The notes: generated by a model not told the origin, from the letters alone. Positions 35,196 to 47,505 are shown, counted from the first letter of the stretch. The stretch is 64,000 nt of DNA from Castanea sativa (GCF_040712315.1 NC_134013.1:85194001-85258000); one strand, 5' to 3'. Program-made: numbers and translations.

Positions 35196-35518
35196 TGTTA
35201 AATATTAGCATTGATACACTATGTTGAATATGCTAGTATGGATGCGGAAGCGAAAGCATAAAGTGTAGAACACAATAACACACGAGAGTTACATGATTCA
35301 GCCTAACGGCCTACATCCATGGAGGAAACCCTAAATGGCTACATCAATAATATATTAAAGTGTAGTACAAATCATGTGTTACAATGAACCATAATATGTG
35401 TATATATAGTAGACTAAACCCTAGACTAATAGACTTCTAGTACAAGTAAGAGACTTAGCTTGCACACAAAGTAAAATTAGGCTTAGGCTTATGCTAATAG
35501 GCTAATATATCTCCAACA
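35196..35518 (-). mobile_element. 323-bp solo LTR in RLK-C
   Basis: Starts TGTTAAATATTAGC and ends ATATCTCCAACA, flanked by a perfect 5-bp duplication CTACC (35191-35195 and 35519-35523). The paralogues read GGATACTACCTTCC across the site. The interior ATGATTCAGCCTAACGGCC and CCATGGAGGAAACCC resembles short plant LTRs. Orientation is uncertain. Confidence 0.9.
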
Positions 35519-35523
35519 CTACC

Positions 35524-35952
35524 TTCCAATAAGTTATTTGACAAGTGAAGTTTCCTCAAGCAGTGTAGATGGCCAATCTCATATGGAAAAAAACCACTGA
35601 AGCTGTTGTTTTTAAGATCAAGTGAGACTAGGAAGGAGAGGTTGGCAATATGAGGAGAAATGGTGCCATGGAGACCTACGTAGGAAGGGTTCAAGGCTGT
35701 GACTCTTTGTCTGCGTCGGTTGCAAGAGACCCCAAACCACTCACAGAAGTTTGTTGTTGTGGACCAGTTACCACCAGCAAAGACAGTATTGTTTGGACCA
35801 ATAGCGATTTGAGACTTGAAGGTAATGACAGCTAATTGATTGGTAAAGTTGTTGGAAGATTGGGGCAACTGAAGTATGCATGGCTGCATTAGCAGAAAAG
35901 CCAACAGGAGGAAAATGTATGGCATTTCCATTAGCGTAATGTGTGTGCACAA
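35524..35952 (-). pseudogene. RLK-C exon 1, signal peptide, N-cap and first LRRs
   Basis: Signal-peptide-like start (MEMPYIFLLLAFLLMQPC), N-cap with FKSQIAIGPN and FCEWFGVSCNRRRQRVTALN, then LRRs to NLLEGS, where the solo LTR enters. The piece is open. The likely start is one of the two Met codons 8-10 residues into the frame. Confidence 0.85.
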
Positions 35953-36070
35953 GAGAGACAGAGAAGGCCCTTTGGAATAGGATAGTCTTGTCGTTTCACT
36001 GGTATAGCTTATTAATACAAAATCATTTCAGATGTATCATCATATTCATGATGGGTATGCAACATGGTTA

Positions 36071-37215
36071 TTCGACCCTATGTGTGAACATAATATAAAT
36101 TTTTTCCACTTTACCAGAAGCGGCATGTCCCAAAATTCTAGTCTCGTCAATGTAGACGAAGAAAACAGAGGGATAAACACGAGAAATCTCTGGAACATGA
36201 CATTGGATAGATTATAAAGGTTGTAAGATTTTTTATTTTTGAGTTTAGTGTCATAATTTTTTTTATTTTTGAGTTGTGTCATAATTTTTTATTTATTCAT
36301 CTTTTCTAATGTCATAAATTTTAGAAACTCGCCAATCAAAGAATTTCCAATGGTGAAAAATTAGCAATTTAGGATGGACATTTGAGACTAAAAAATTTAT
36401 AAGTAAATAAAAATTGAAGCAAAAATATGTTGATATATATATATATGAGGCTCTTTTTTTTTTTTTTTTGAGTTAAGTGTCATAATTTTTTATTTATTCA
36501 TCTCTTCTAATGTCATAAATTTTAGAAACTTGCCAATCTAAGAATTTCCAATGGTGAAAAATTAGCAATTTAGGATGGACATTTGACACTAAAAAATTTG
36601 TAAGTAAATAAAAATTGAAGCAAATAATATTCATAGAGACTCAAACAATAAAAATTGACTAATAAACTTGTTTTTCACGGGAATCTCCCCCTACTTGACT
36701 CTCTTATTTCCATGTCTTTCATGGACAAACCAATTCCTATAAGATAAAGTAAATAATTACATTATTTTAGTTGAAATTCTATTGTTCACAGTTATAAAAT
36801 TACAAAATGAATGCAAAAGAAAACGAAAAAAAAAACTATTTGACACATGTGCCTTTACTAATAAAATGGATAAATACAGCAAAAAATAACTTCTAATGAA
36901 AATTAAAAGGATAAAAAAAAATGGTGTCATCCCTTGATCATTTTTCATTGTCTGACTTTTGATCCAATTTGATACTTAGTTCCTTAGTTTTGCCCCCCAT
37001 TAAATCAGATGTACAACAACGGTAACTGCTCCAATAACCTTAAATTTGTATCATTCGACCCTATGTGTGAACATAATATAAATTTTTTCCACTTTACCAG
37101 AAGCGGCATGTCCCAAAATTCTAGTCCCCGTCAATGTAGGCGAAGAAAACAGAGGGATAAACATGAGAAATCTATGGAACATGACATGGGATAAATTATA
37201 ATGGTTGTAAGATTT
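36071..37215. repeat. Direct repeat pair upstream of RLK-C
   Basis: 36071-36225 and 37055-37215 share CGACCCTATGTGTGAACATA, CACTTTACCAGAAGCGGCAT and GAAGAAAACAGAGGGATAAA, with only scattered differences, about 984 bases apart. Confidence 0.85.
36271..36624. repeat. Tandem duplication, ~200-bp period
   Basis: 36271-36424 and 36470-36624 share TTTATTTATTCATC, GAATTTCCAATGGTG, ATTAGCAATTTAGGATGGAC and AAATAAAAATTGAAGCAAA almost exactly. They sit between the two members of the larger repeat pair. Confidence 0.85.
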
Positions 37216-38063
37216 TTTTTTTTTCTCGCTGAAGTTAGGCTCATCTCAATTAGAATCCATTTTTCTATTTTTAATTGGTAAATTTACAAACGCACTTAAG
37301 TAAGTGCCCTTTGGACTGTAAATTGATTGACAATCTCACTTGGAAGTTGGAATTCAATACCCTATCATGATCACGAAAAAAGATGGCCAAGTAATTATGA
37401 AAGTGAGATGATCACACGGAAGAATTAAAGGTAGCATATATATTATATACATGGAAATGGAATCTCAGAGCTTGACTAATTCAAGTAGTATGATTTGAAT
37501 CCAAAGTCGTGGAATTAAGTGTTTTTTTTTTTTTACAAGGGAGTTAGCTTCAAGGTATTTTAAAGCTCTGTCAGAATGAGAATTTGTAAACTAAAATCAA
37601 ATACATATTTACTTTCCCAGAATGTTATATCCTCTCAATTAAGTACAACTGAACATTCAAAAGAGCAGTGAAATTCAAGAAAAAATTACAATGCATGAGG
37701 ACTAATCTCACGACTGTATGCATAAGCAAGTTGGTTGCTTATGCTGAGGAAGAAGCTAGTAGAGATCAAATTTGGGGAGCCCTAACTCGTGGATTTGGGA
37801 GTTTCCCTATCTGAAAATTAGGATTTTTTGGCGGGTTAATTTGGGGTTTTATAACGCAGAATGAAAATATAGTAAAGCAAGATATTGTTTTACCTCAATG
37901 AAATCTTGACGAATCAAGGGAAAAGAAACTAAGAACCCATTAAAATTTTGAGAAATTCCCAGATAAGTATTTTATTTGAATCTACTAAAATCAGTCTAAA
38001 TAAAAATACATATTCCAAAATTACAAAAAGATACCATTGAAGTTCCTATAGTATCGCTACAAA

Positions 38064-38116
<53 letters not shown>

Positions 38117-38214
38117 AAATTTTGGCCTGAAAAAATAAAATAAAATAAGGAACACAAGCTTTAACAAGGTCTCTTCAAGTGCACACATACGAAATTTGAG
38201 CAATAACATAAATA

Positions 38215-38570
38215 TCAGACACCCCTATTTCTGTTTCCAAGTAGTGTCAATTTGATTTTGTTAACCTTGGCCACCACATCCTTGATGTCAAGTCTTCCAT
38301 TTGGTAATTCTTCCGAACACCTCAAGCCTAGTTCCAAGATAGATGAAAGAATAGTCTGCAAGGCAGTTACATCTCTTCCGTCTTCTATCCTAAGCAAACC
38401 ATCGTCCACAACTTCCATTCGGTCACAAAGTGATGCAATCCATTGCCTCATACCTAGTTCTCCAACAAATATTTCATCGGTAGGTTTCTTTCTTGTGACC
38501 ATCTCTAACAAGATTATCCCATAACTATAAATGTCACCTTTGGTGGATACTCTCCCTTCAGAACCATACT
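38215..38570 (-). CDS. RLK-D exon 2 (C-terminal kinase lobe)
   Basis: Begins after the acceptor CATGATAG|AGTATGG and reads EYGSEGRVSTKGDIYSYGII, then LLEMVTRKKPTDEIFVGELG to LTLLGNRNRGV and TGA at 38217-38215. Joined to the donor at 39285 it completes the APE motif (IAP + E) and the kinase C-lobe. It is open and collinear with the second exon of LRR-XII kinases. Confidence 0.88.
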
Positions 38571-39284
38571 CTATCATGCTCACATTTGTCAAGAAAATTT
38601 TAAGTTAATGACCCTCATATATGTTTCCAAAATTAATTTACAAATATAACCTTAATACTCTGACACATATATACACATTCATACATTAAAAATAATAAAA
38701 ATTGTTTACTGTAACTATCCATGATCCATCAATTGATGTATATATTTATACTTGGTTCTTTTATTTATTTATTTATCAAGTATGCCATTGTGATTTGCAA
38801 ATAATAAAATTGGTATTAATGTGGGTTCTATATAAAAGCAATGTTGACAATTTGTCAAAAAAAGGCTGTCCCTAATACTGATGGAATAGTTTTGTAATTA
38901 TTTTCAACTATCAACTCCCAAATTGAGCGCCATTGCTGAACTTTTCTAGTCAATTTTAGGATAACTTATCAAATAGGATCATTACCTTGAATAGTGAAAT
39001 GGCTATAAAATGGGCTATAAGTGAGCATAAGGCAAGCCATGTCAATACCATGGTTGCATTAGCGAGTCCAATATTAAAGTACTATTAAATTAATTTGTAT
39101 ATGTTCTCTCAACAAAAATAATTTGTATTTAACTTGTGAGTAAAATGCATAAAACAAATAATTTAAGGGAATATTCATAAGAATCTAATGCAACTACATT
39201 ACTGAGCTGATGAAAACTACCACACTCATGGTTATTCCTAAAATTAACCACTATTAATGTTAAATTAGCCTAATACATGCATAC
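38571..39284 (-). other. RLK-D intron
   Basis: 714 bases, donor GTATGC after CAG at 39285 and acceptor ATAG. AT-rich, with the AGTCCAATATT block shared with the RLK-A and RLK-C introns. Confidence 0.8.
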
Positions 39285-41251
39285 CTGGTGCAATGTAGCC
39301 AATTGTTCCGATGGTTTTGGTATTGGTGGCGTCCTTGTTTTCAACTAAAATCTTTGCAATGCCAAAGTCACCAACATGCGCAACCATGTCCTCATCCAAT
39401 AGGATATTGCTAGGCTTCAAATCACAATGCACCATGGATTCTGATTGACCATTGTGGAGATAATCCAACGCTAATGCAACATCAACCATAATGCTTACTC
39501 TTTGAACAAGATTCAAGCAATAGTTGTGAGAGTATAACCACTTTTCGAGACTACCATTTGACATGTATTGTAGCACTAAAGCTCTAAACTCGGGGTTGGA
39601 GCATGTACTAATGACTTTAACTAGATTCCTATGTCGGATTGCCCTTAACACTTTGCATTCAACATCAAAACTTCTTAAAGCACCCTCCAATTGCAAGTTT
39701 AGAACTTTGATAGCAACAATGGTCCCATCAAATAGTACCCCTTTGTAAACCGAGCCAAAACCTCCAATTCCAAGCAAGTTGCTTTCACAGAAGTTGTTTG
39801 TCCCACGACAAAGCTCATGATATGATATCATTCTATAATCCACTGCATGCAATGTGTTAATAAAACTTGGAATCTGGATTTTACATTTTGGGTGTCTTCT
39901 TAGCATAGTAACCAGTGCTGTAAAGATTATAATTGAGGCAATGGCAGGAATAATATATCTAAGCAAAATTTGCTTCACCCTTGATCGTTGAGAAGAAATT
40001 TGACTTGTACAAGGTGGAACTCTAAAAATTGGATTCCCACAAAGAAGTTCATTACCTAAAAATGATTCTGCCGTGAAGTTTATAAAAACTCCACTAGATG
40101 GAATCTCTCCTGATAGCTTGTTGAAGGACAAATTCAAATACCTGAGATATGGAAGTGCCTCAAGAGACTTAGGAATTGCACCGGAAAGATTGTTGTTCGA
40201 GAGGTCCAACTGATCCAATCCTTTCAAGGATCCGAAAGATTTTGGAATATCTCCTTGAAATGAGTTCTTTGACAAATTAAGACCACTTAGGATTTGAAAA
40301 AAACCAATGATACTTGGAATATTTCCAGTAATTTGGTTACAAGACAAGTCTATGAATATAATAGCATTTAGTACTCTCATGTTTGGAGACAAAGATCCAT
40401 TGAAGTAATTCGATGATAAATCCAAGAACACCAGATTTTCAAGGCTCCATACTTTCAGTGGGATTGATGATGTCAGTTCGTTGTGACTCAAGTTTAATCT
40501 CTGCAAAAGATTGAGGTTTCCAATGCAATTTGGGATGGATCCAGAGATTTTGTTATGTGAGAGAAGTAACAGTCCCAAATTCCTTAGCTGACAAAGTTCT
40601 TTTGGAATGTTTCCTCCAATATTGTTGACTCTAAGATTCAAACTCTGCAACCCTTCAACTCCTCCTAATGTTGATGGTATGTTTCCAGTCAAATTGTTAT
40701 AGCTCAAATCAAGAGAGGTCAAGTTTTTCAAGGAACCAATTTTCATTGGAATTTGACCCTTTATTTGGTTATAACTTGCAATGAAGGTTTTAAGTGAAAT
40801 GGATAAGTTTCCGATGTAATCTGGAATAGTAGTATTGAAGGAATTGAACGATATAACCAGCTCTTCCAAAAATATGCAATTAGATAAAGATGAAAGAAAA
40901 GTCATCTCTTGCTCTCCAGGCTCCGCAGTTAGCTGATTGTCATACAGAACAAGACTTCGAAGGTATTTCAAGTTTCCAAGACTTTTGGGTATTGGTCCAG
41001 AGAGTGAGTTCCTCCCAAAATCTACTTGGGCGAGATTGGAACAATTTGAAATATCCGATTGGATATGACCACTAAGTTTGTTGCCACCCAAATACAGAGT
41101 TTCAAGATTAGGACAAGAAAGCCCAGTATCTAATGGAAGATTTCCGTACAAAGAATTTTTTACTAAGGAGATCTCTTGTATAGAGGAAATATTTAAAATG
41201 TTGTTGGGTACTGTCCCTGTGAGGTCATTGAATTCAAAATTCAATATATAT
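39285..41251 (-). CDS. RLK-D exon 1, 3' part: LRRs, membrane helix, kinase N-lobe
   Basis: An open frame with no internal stop: LNFEFNDLTGTVPNNI, about thirteen further LRRs, the ELLCG cap, transmembrane segment (ILLRYIIPAIASIIIFTALV), GIGGFGSVYKG, VAIKVL catalytic Lys, HCDLKPSN (non-RD) and HVGDFGIAK, ending at IAP|GTATGC. All key kinase residues are present. Its 5' continuation is at 52200-53244, on the other side of the gypsy element. Confidence 0.9.
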
Positions 41252-41989
41252 TGATAGTGACGTTATTACAAGGTGACGGCACATTAATAAGCTGACGGAA
41301 GTTCACTTGTTACATACTGAATGCACGTTAAGAAGCTGACGGCAATACGCTATCCGTCAACTACTGTCATTGACGCCTCTTTAGCATTCATGGCCATGCC
41401 CCTTACGCAGCAACATTAAGCTGACGGATCACGTGGACGAGTCAGGGGTGACGACCTTGGCTGTAAGGTCTTTGGCTGACGTCCTTGGCTGACGGACCAT
41501 GTTGGCGTACGTAAGGCGACGACGGTATAGGAGTTACACGTGGGCGACGACCTTGGCGAGGTGAAGTGAAGGAATAACCCGGCTTTCATTTTTAGCCTAT
41601 CTTGACCTGCGCTCATGTGAATATAAGGAAAGTTCTTGCGCTACGCGTTCGACTTAGTTAAGAAGATTCCTATAAGGAAAGGGCTCGATACAATGGGCAA
41701 AGATCCGCGGATCACTCTCTTAAAAAGGAAAGTGCTTCTTCACCAAGGCGCATATTTCGGCCACACACCACTATATATACCCCAAGACCCTCATGACCCA
41801 AGGTACGCACAATTACCTCAACTGCGACGCACTCTAGGGTTGTTTAAAAAATTCTAACTTGATCGTCGGAGGGTCTTTGGCCGGCACCACACCGGTGCTG
41901 CGTCGATCACCTCTTTTCTTTTCTTCGCGGGCGTTGCTTCAAATCGGGAGAGTACTAGCGGCTTGCGGTTGATCTTTTAGGCATCATCG
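41252..41989 (+). repeat. 5' LTR of the gypsy element
   Basis: 738 bp, TGATAGTGACG...CATCATCG; the last base is G where the 3' LTR has A. A TATA-like CACTATATATACC lies near 41769. At least eight TGACG motifs fall in the first ~260 bases. Confidence 0.93.
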
Positions 41990-42007
41990 GTTGGCGCCGT
42001 ACGTGGG
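41990..42007 (+). promoter_or_regulatory. Gypsy primer binding site
   Basis: GTTGGCGCCGTACGTGGG directly after the LTR resembles the GGCGCCGT-type primer sites of Tat elements. The tRNA was not identified. Confidence 0.7.
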
Positions 42008-42073
42008 AACTCGACAAGCATTTAGCCTTGCTCTATTCACGAGACAAAAAGTTGTATGGTACTCACTCGATCG

Positions 42074-43412
42074 ATGGCAACGGAGTCAACAACCAAGGCG
42101 ATGAACCGCATGCTACGGCGCTAGAAAGGCAAGTTCGGACGGCGCTGCCGCCGTCGAGCGCCTTACTAAACGGAACCACGACTTAGAAGAGCAACTACGG
42201 CGGATGACGGCGCACCAAAGTGCGCCGGGGGAGGACGGGGAAGTAGCGAGCCGGAGAGGAATGCCGTCGAGCCTGAAGGTAATCTTGCACCGACAAGGCT
42301 GGAGCGTCCGGAGACAAACCCGCCATCCGCCTCGGACTCCCTGCCACCTCATGTCACAGCCGAGATGCAGGAGATGAGGGAGCGCATGGATGCAATGATG
42401 AACGCCCTTAAGGGGCGGGTATCCAGCAATACGGACGACCTAGTCCATAGAACGGATTCACCATTCACGGCGTTGGTGAACTCATACCCCGTCCTTCAAA
42501 GTTTAAAATGCCCCGTATGGAAAACTATGACGGATCCAAGGACCCGGCTGGACCACCGGAGTCTTTCGGAACACTAATGCACCTTCGGGGTGTACCGGAC
42601 GAAATCATGTGCGGGGCTTTCCTCACCACCTTGAAAGGGCTGCGAGGGATTGGTACGAGCGGAGTTGACGCCTAATTCCATCGGCACTTTTAAGGAATTA
42701 GGTGCACGGTTGTATCGCACTTCATTGGAAGTCCGAAGCGCAAGAGGTCTATTGCATGTATCTTGGGAATTAAACAACGAGAAGGTGAGACATTAAGGTC
42801 TTATATAGCCCGCTTTAACAAGGAATCCCTCTCGATAGACGAGGCGGACGACAAGACACTTGTGGCGGCGTTCATGAACGGGTTACAAGAGGGTAAGTTC
42901 TTGTTCTCTCTATGCAAGAACGACCCGAAGACTATGTCCGATGTATACTACGGGGCGACGAAGTATATGAACGCGGAGGATGCCTTGCTGGCCGGGGACG
43001 ACTACAAACCCGAGAAAAAGGGAGAGACGGGAAGATACGAAACCCGATAATGGACAAAGAGGGAGAACCGAGAGAGGGACGAGATGATCGACGACCTAAG
43101 CCGCCTACGGGAAGGTACACGAACTTCACTCCCCCCGAATACGCCCATCGACCGGGTATTGATGCGGATTAAAGACGAGGAAAACTTGGCCTTCCCCGAA
43201 AGCGAAGGAGATCCCAACGGGGAGACCAAGGGATAAATGCGCCGATTTCATCAAGACCACGGCCATGACACCGCCGATTGCTACGACACGAAACAGCAAA
43301 TAGAAGCCCTCATTAGGCGAGGGAGGTTACAAAGGTTCGTCACCAAAGAGAGGGCGAACCCGCCACAAAATCAAGCCCTCGGCAAGATAATGATCGCCCC
43401 GGGCAACCAATA
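42074..43412 (+). pseudogene. Gypsy gag, frameshifted
   Basis: Starts at ATG 42074 (MATESTTKAMNRML) and soon stops at a TAG. In other frames follow the Tat-type landmarks EMRERMDAMMNALKGRVSSN, DLVHRTDSPF, the capsid block KQREGETLRSYIARFNKESL with NGLQEGKFLFSLCKNDPKTM, and a His/Cys segment FHQDHGHDTADCY near 43240. At least four frame changes are needed to read through. Confidence 0.8.
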
Positions 43413-43559
43413 AGAGACATAAGGATGATTGTAGGAGGCACGCGAGGGCCGGATCTTCCAAGAAAGCCCGAAAGGCATACATCGAACGATCCCGAACGTC
43501 CGGTCGGCAAGTCTGCGCTTGGAAGGTCACGGATTGGAAATCCCCCCATTGAATTCTCG

Positions 43560-43990
43560 GAGGTAGACGCCCGGCGCCTTCACCATCCCCACGACGACGC
43601 TTTGGTCGTCACCATACGAGCAGGAGACTACAACATACACCGAGTTCTCGTAGACAACGGTAGTTCGGCGGACATCCTTTACTATCCTTGCTTTTCGAGC
43701 GGATGCGAATTGAAAGGGAGCGACTAATTCCGGTTAATGCCCCACTCATTGGCTTTGGAGGGCGAGTACATCCAACTTGCTTTGTCACTTTAGCGGTAAC
43801 CGTTGGAGACTACCCACGACGGGTCACCCGGAACATAACATTCCTGGTAGTCGATTGCTCGTCGGCCTACAATGCAATCATAGGACGTCCAACCCTTAAC
43901 TCATGGAAAGCCGTAACCTCGACATACCATTTGATGATAAAATTCCCTACTGATCATGGAATTGGAGAATTGAGAGGAGATCAGGAATCC
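43560..43990 (+). pseudogene. Gypsy aspartic protease
   Basis: VLVDNGSSADILYY near 43650 is the active-site block (DNGS variant of DTG), followed after a frame change near 43690 by VDCSSAYNAIIGRPTLNSWK, the second conserved protease motif of Tat elements. Confidence 0.8.
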
Positions 43991-44249
43991 GCACGGGAAT
44001 GTTACGTGGCCATGATGGAGATGGACAATCACATTCAAGCCATGAACATAGAAGAACGTCGGGTGGCGACAGAGCCCGTCGAGAGGCTCGAAGACGTACA
44101 TCTCGACGAAGCCTACCCGGAGCGAACAACAAAGGTCGGAACCCTGGCCGACCCGGCGGTACGCCAGAAGCTCGCAACTTTCTTGAAAGAAAACAAAGAT
44201 GTGTTTGCATGGAGCCACGAAGACATGCCGGGAATCGACCCATCGGTCA

Positions 44250-45115
44250 TGGTGCACAGGTTGAATGTATCACCATCTTTTCCGCCCGTCCGACAGAAGA
44301 AAAGGACCTTTGCCCAAGAAAGAGACCAAGCAATAGCGGAAGAAGTCCGCAAACTGCAAGAAGCCGGATTTATCAGGGAAGTGTATTACCCCGATTGGTT
44401 GGCGAACGTCGTAATGGTCAAAAAGAACAATGGGAAATGGAGGATGTGCGTTGACTTCACAGACTTGAACAAAGCATGCCCCAAAGATAGCTACCCCCTC
44501 CCGCGGGTCGACGTCCTGGTGGATTCTACGGCCAAGCATCGGTTGCTAAGCTTCATGGATGCGTTCTCGGGTATAACCGGATCCGAATGGATGAGGCCGA
44601 TCAAGAGAAGACTTCATTCGTAACAAGAGCCTTTTTTGCTACAAGGTCATGCCCGCCCGGCTGTAAAAACGCCGGCGCTACCTATCAAAGGCTCATGAAC
44701 AAGATGTTTGCACGGCAGATTGGAAGGAACGTCCGGAGTGTATGTCGACGACATGCTAGTCAAAAGCCAAGAAGAAGAAGCTCATCTAGAGGATCTCGAG
44801 GAAACATTCGATACTCTTCGCTCCTACGACATGAAGCTCAACCCAAGCAAGTGTGCCTTTGGAGTGACGGCGGGGAAAGTTCTTGGGATACATGGTATCC
44901 CAAAAGAGGGATCGAGGAGCCAACCCGGACAAGATTCGGGCCATTATGGGGATGGCCCCTCTAAAAATATCAAGGAAGTACAAAGCCTCAATGGTAGGGT
45001 CGCCGCGCTCGGCGGGTTTGTGTCGAAGGCTGCGGCACGGATGTCTCCCCTTTTTCCGAACATTGAAAAAAGTCCTTTGAATGGACTGCCGAGTGTCAAC
45101 AAGCATTCGAAGATT
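44250..45115 (+). pseudogene. Gypsy reverse transcriptase, frameshifted
   Basis: Landmarks in order: MVHRLNVSPSF, EEVRKLQEAGFIREVYYPDW, NGKWRMCVDFTDLNKACPKD, SYPLPRVDVLVD, FMDAFSG, then frame breaks near 44575 and 44650, NAGATYQRLMNKMF, and VYVDDMLVK at about 44738 with the intact catalytic YVDD. LNPSKCAFGV and the thumb follow in further frames. Confidence 0.88.
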
Positions 45116-46000
45116 TAAAGGCCTACCTCTCTTCCCCACCATTGCTAAGTCCCTCGCAACCGGGAGAAGAAGCTGTTCCTCTATCTCGGCCGTTTCCCCG
45201 GCGGCCGTCGGTGCGGCCCTAATTAGAGAAGACGATAAGGTCCGGCGACCCGTGTACTATGCGAGCAAGGCATTGCACGGCGCGGAAGAGAGATATCCCC
45301 ATGGAGAAACTTGCCTTCGCTTTGGTTACGGCGGCCCGTAAGCTCGAAGCCATATTTTCGGGCCCATACGATAGTCGTCCTGGCCCGACAAGCCTTTGCG
45401 GCGGGCAATGGGCAGCCCGCCGGCTGCCGGACGGATGGCCACGTGGTCGAGTAGAGCTAAGTGAATTTGATATACAATATCGCCCCGCGTCGCCATCAAG
45501 GGACAAGCGGTGGGCGGACTTCATTGCGAGTTCACCAACGCGGAAGGCGAAGAGGAAAAGACTCCCCGATGGGGCATTTTCCGCGACGGATCATCCAACA
45601 AGAAGAGGTGGCGGGGTAGGGGTCGTGCTTAACTCTCCGGAAGGCGACGAGCTAAAATTCATGATTCGCCTCGACTTTCCTACAACTAACAATGAAGGCT
45701 GAGTATGAAGCCACGATAGCGAGTCTAGACCTTGCTCAAGTTGTAGGGGCCACGAATGTGGTTGTTCATTGCGATTCCCAAGTCGTCACGAAGCCGGAGT
45801 AAATGGCGAGTACGAGTGCAAGGGTGAAAGAATGAAGAATGCGGGAGCAAGCAAAAAGAGGGTGGACGGACTGCAAGTCAAAATAGTCCAAATTCCAAGA
45901 GGAGAAAACGAACATGCCGACCGACTTTCCAAAGCCGCATGCGGAAACTATGACCCCCGTCGACAAGGTACTTTCTTTCATTCGGTCCTCACCATTAATT
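45116..46000 (+). pseudogene. Gypsy RNase H and second (archaeal-type) RNase H
   Basis: The first RNase H has PVYYASKALHGAEERYP near 45250 and ELSEFDIQYRP near 45455. The second shows RDGSSN, GVGVVLNSPEGDELKFMIRL then DFPTTNNE and VVHCDSQVV, followed by VQIPRGENEHADRLSKAA. Two consecutive RNase H domains are typical of the Tat lineage. Several frame changes. Confidence 0.78.
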
Positions 46001-46189
46001 GACGTTGTACGCGTACGGAAATTGGTTCCGAAAACAATTGGACCACGCCCATGATCTCCTACCTAAAAGATGGCACGTTGCACGATGAAAAGGAGGCCGC
46101 CGGGGAAGTTGAAGGTCCGGTACGCACGGTTTGTCTTGATAAAGGACGTTCTCTACAAAAGGGGCTTTTCTCGACCATATACGAGGTGC

Positions 46190-47277
46190 GTAGGCCCCGA
46201 GGAAAGCAGACTATGTGATGAGAGAAGTACACGAGGGGATATACGGCAACCACTCCGGATCACGGTCGTTGGTACAAAAGCTGATCCGGGCCGGGTACTA
46301 TTGGCCAACAATGCAAAATGACGCCCGAGTTTATGTGAGAGGTTGCGACAAGTGTCAAGGTTCGGCAACATCATTCGGCAACCGGCGGAAGAATTGACCC
46401 CCATGCGCCCCATGGCCATTCGCCCGATGGGGGTTGGACATCATGGGACCATTCCCGATGGCGGCAAGGCGGTGAAGTTCCTCGTCGTCGGCATCGATTA
46501 CTTCACCAAATGGGTTGAAGGCGAAGCCCTAGCCACGATTGCGAAAAGAACATAAGGGGTTTTGCATGGAGAAACATTGTTTGCGGGTATGGGATTCCAA
46601 GAGTCTTAATCTCGGACAACGGCAAACAATTTGACAACGACTCCTTCCGAGCCTTACGGTCGGAGTTAGGAATCAAGAACCATTATTCCTCCCCGGCCCA
46701 TCCTCGGGCAAACGGACAAGTAGAAGTCACCAACCGATCCTTGCTTCGAATCATCAAGACTCGGCTCGAGGGGGCAAAGGGCGTATGGCACGAGATGCTA
46801 CCCGGCGTGTTATGGGCATACGGGGAACCGACGGTACGAACCCCTACGGGAGAAACCCCTTTCCGGGTGACATACGGAAATGAAGCGGTCATTCCGGCCC
46901 GAGATAGGACTCACAAGTTATAGGGTGGCCAATCACGACGAGGGGAAGAAATGATCGAGAGCTTCGTTTACAATTTGGATCTAATTGACGAAGTAAGAGC
47001 GGTGGGAGCGACGAAGACTCGCACGATACCGGGACCTCGTAAGCAAGCACTACAACTCCCGAGTCAAGCACGAGACTTCAAAGTCGGAGATCTTGTTTTA
47101 AGGAAAGTAATGGGCGCGGCCGAGAGATCCCACACAAGGAAAGCTTGGCCCGGGCGGGAAGGACCCTACAAGATCGTATCATGGCGAAGAAAGGGCACCT
47201 ATCACCTAGAGACTCTTGACGGGCAGAAACTGCGACACCCATGGAACGCCGAGCACCTCAGAAAGTACTACCAATAG
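46190..47277 (+). pseudogene. Gypsy integrase, frameshifted
   Basis: Zinc-binding HHCC part: VHEGIYGNHSG...RAGYYWPTM...CDKC. Core: DIMGPFP, KFLVVGIDYFTKWVEGEAL, then SDNGKQFDN and ANGQVEVTNR in another frame, which carry the DDE residues. C-terminal part: VGDLVLRKVMGAAE, GPYKIVSW, GTYHLETLDGQKL, HPWNAEHLRKYYQ, stop at 47277. No chromodomain follows. Confidence 0.88.
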
Positions 47278-47505
47278 AAGATAGCAAGCAGAACGTTACT
47301 CCTCCTAACCAGTTTACGATCCTTAATTATTTGTCTTAGCTTATTCTTGTCTACAGTATATTTTAAGCCCAAAGGGCTGAAAACTTATCTTTCCTATTTT
47401 TGAACAAAATTTTACTTATGCATTCATCATAATAAGAGGAGGTTCATTCAGAAACGACTAGTGAATTTTTTTTTTTGTCTTGAAGAAAACAACAGGTCCT
47501 CTACA

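Larger units (their letters stand above)
24866..35952 (-). pseudogene. RLK-C: LRR-XII receptor kinase pseudogene split by three LTR insertions
   Basis: One gene in five pieces, read from 35952 down: 35524-35952, 35018-35195, 29583-30936, 26363-27243 (exon 1) and 24866-25221 (exon 2). The gaps are a 323-bp solo LTR, a 4.1-kb Ty1-copia element, a 2.3-kb probable solo LTR and the normal intron. Damage beyond the insertions: TGA near 30590 (TTA in RLK-A), TAA near 29868 and 29597, TAA near 26812, a deletion removing the glycine loop and catalytic Lys between RRRHP and GAFKSF, and DFG changed to GFG. It cannot be an active kinase. The non-RD HCDLKPSN is retained. Confidence 0.92.
35953..38214. other. 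Intergenic DNA between RLK-C and RLK-D, locally duplicated
   Basis: Two direct duplications, listed separately, make up part of it. A further RLK 5'-flank block lies at 37375-37510 (ATGGAATCTCAGAGCTTGAC). A poly(A) run of over 40 bases is at 38072-38114. No gene was seen. Confidence 0.5.
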
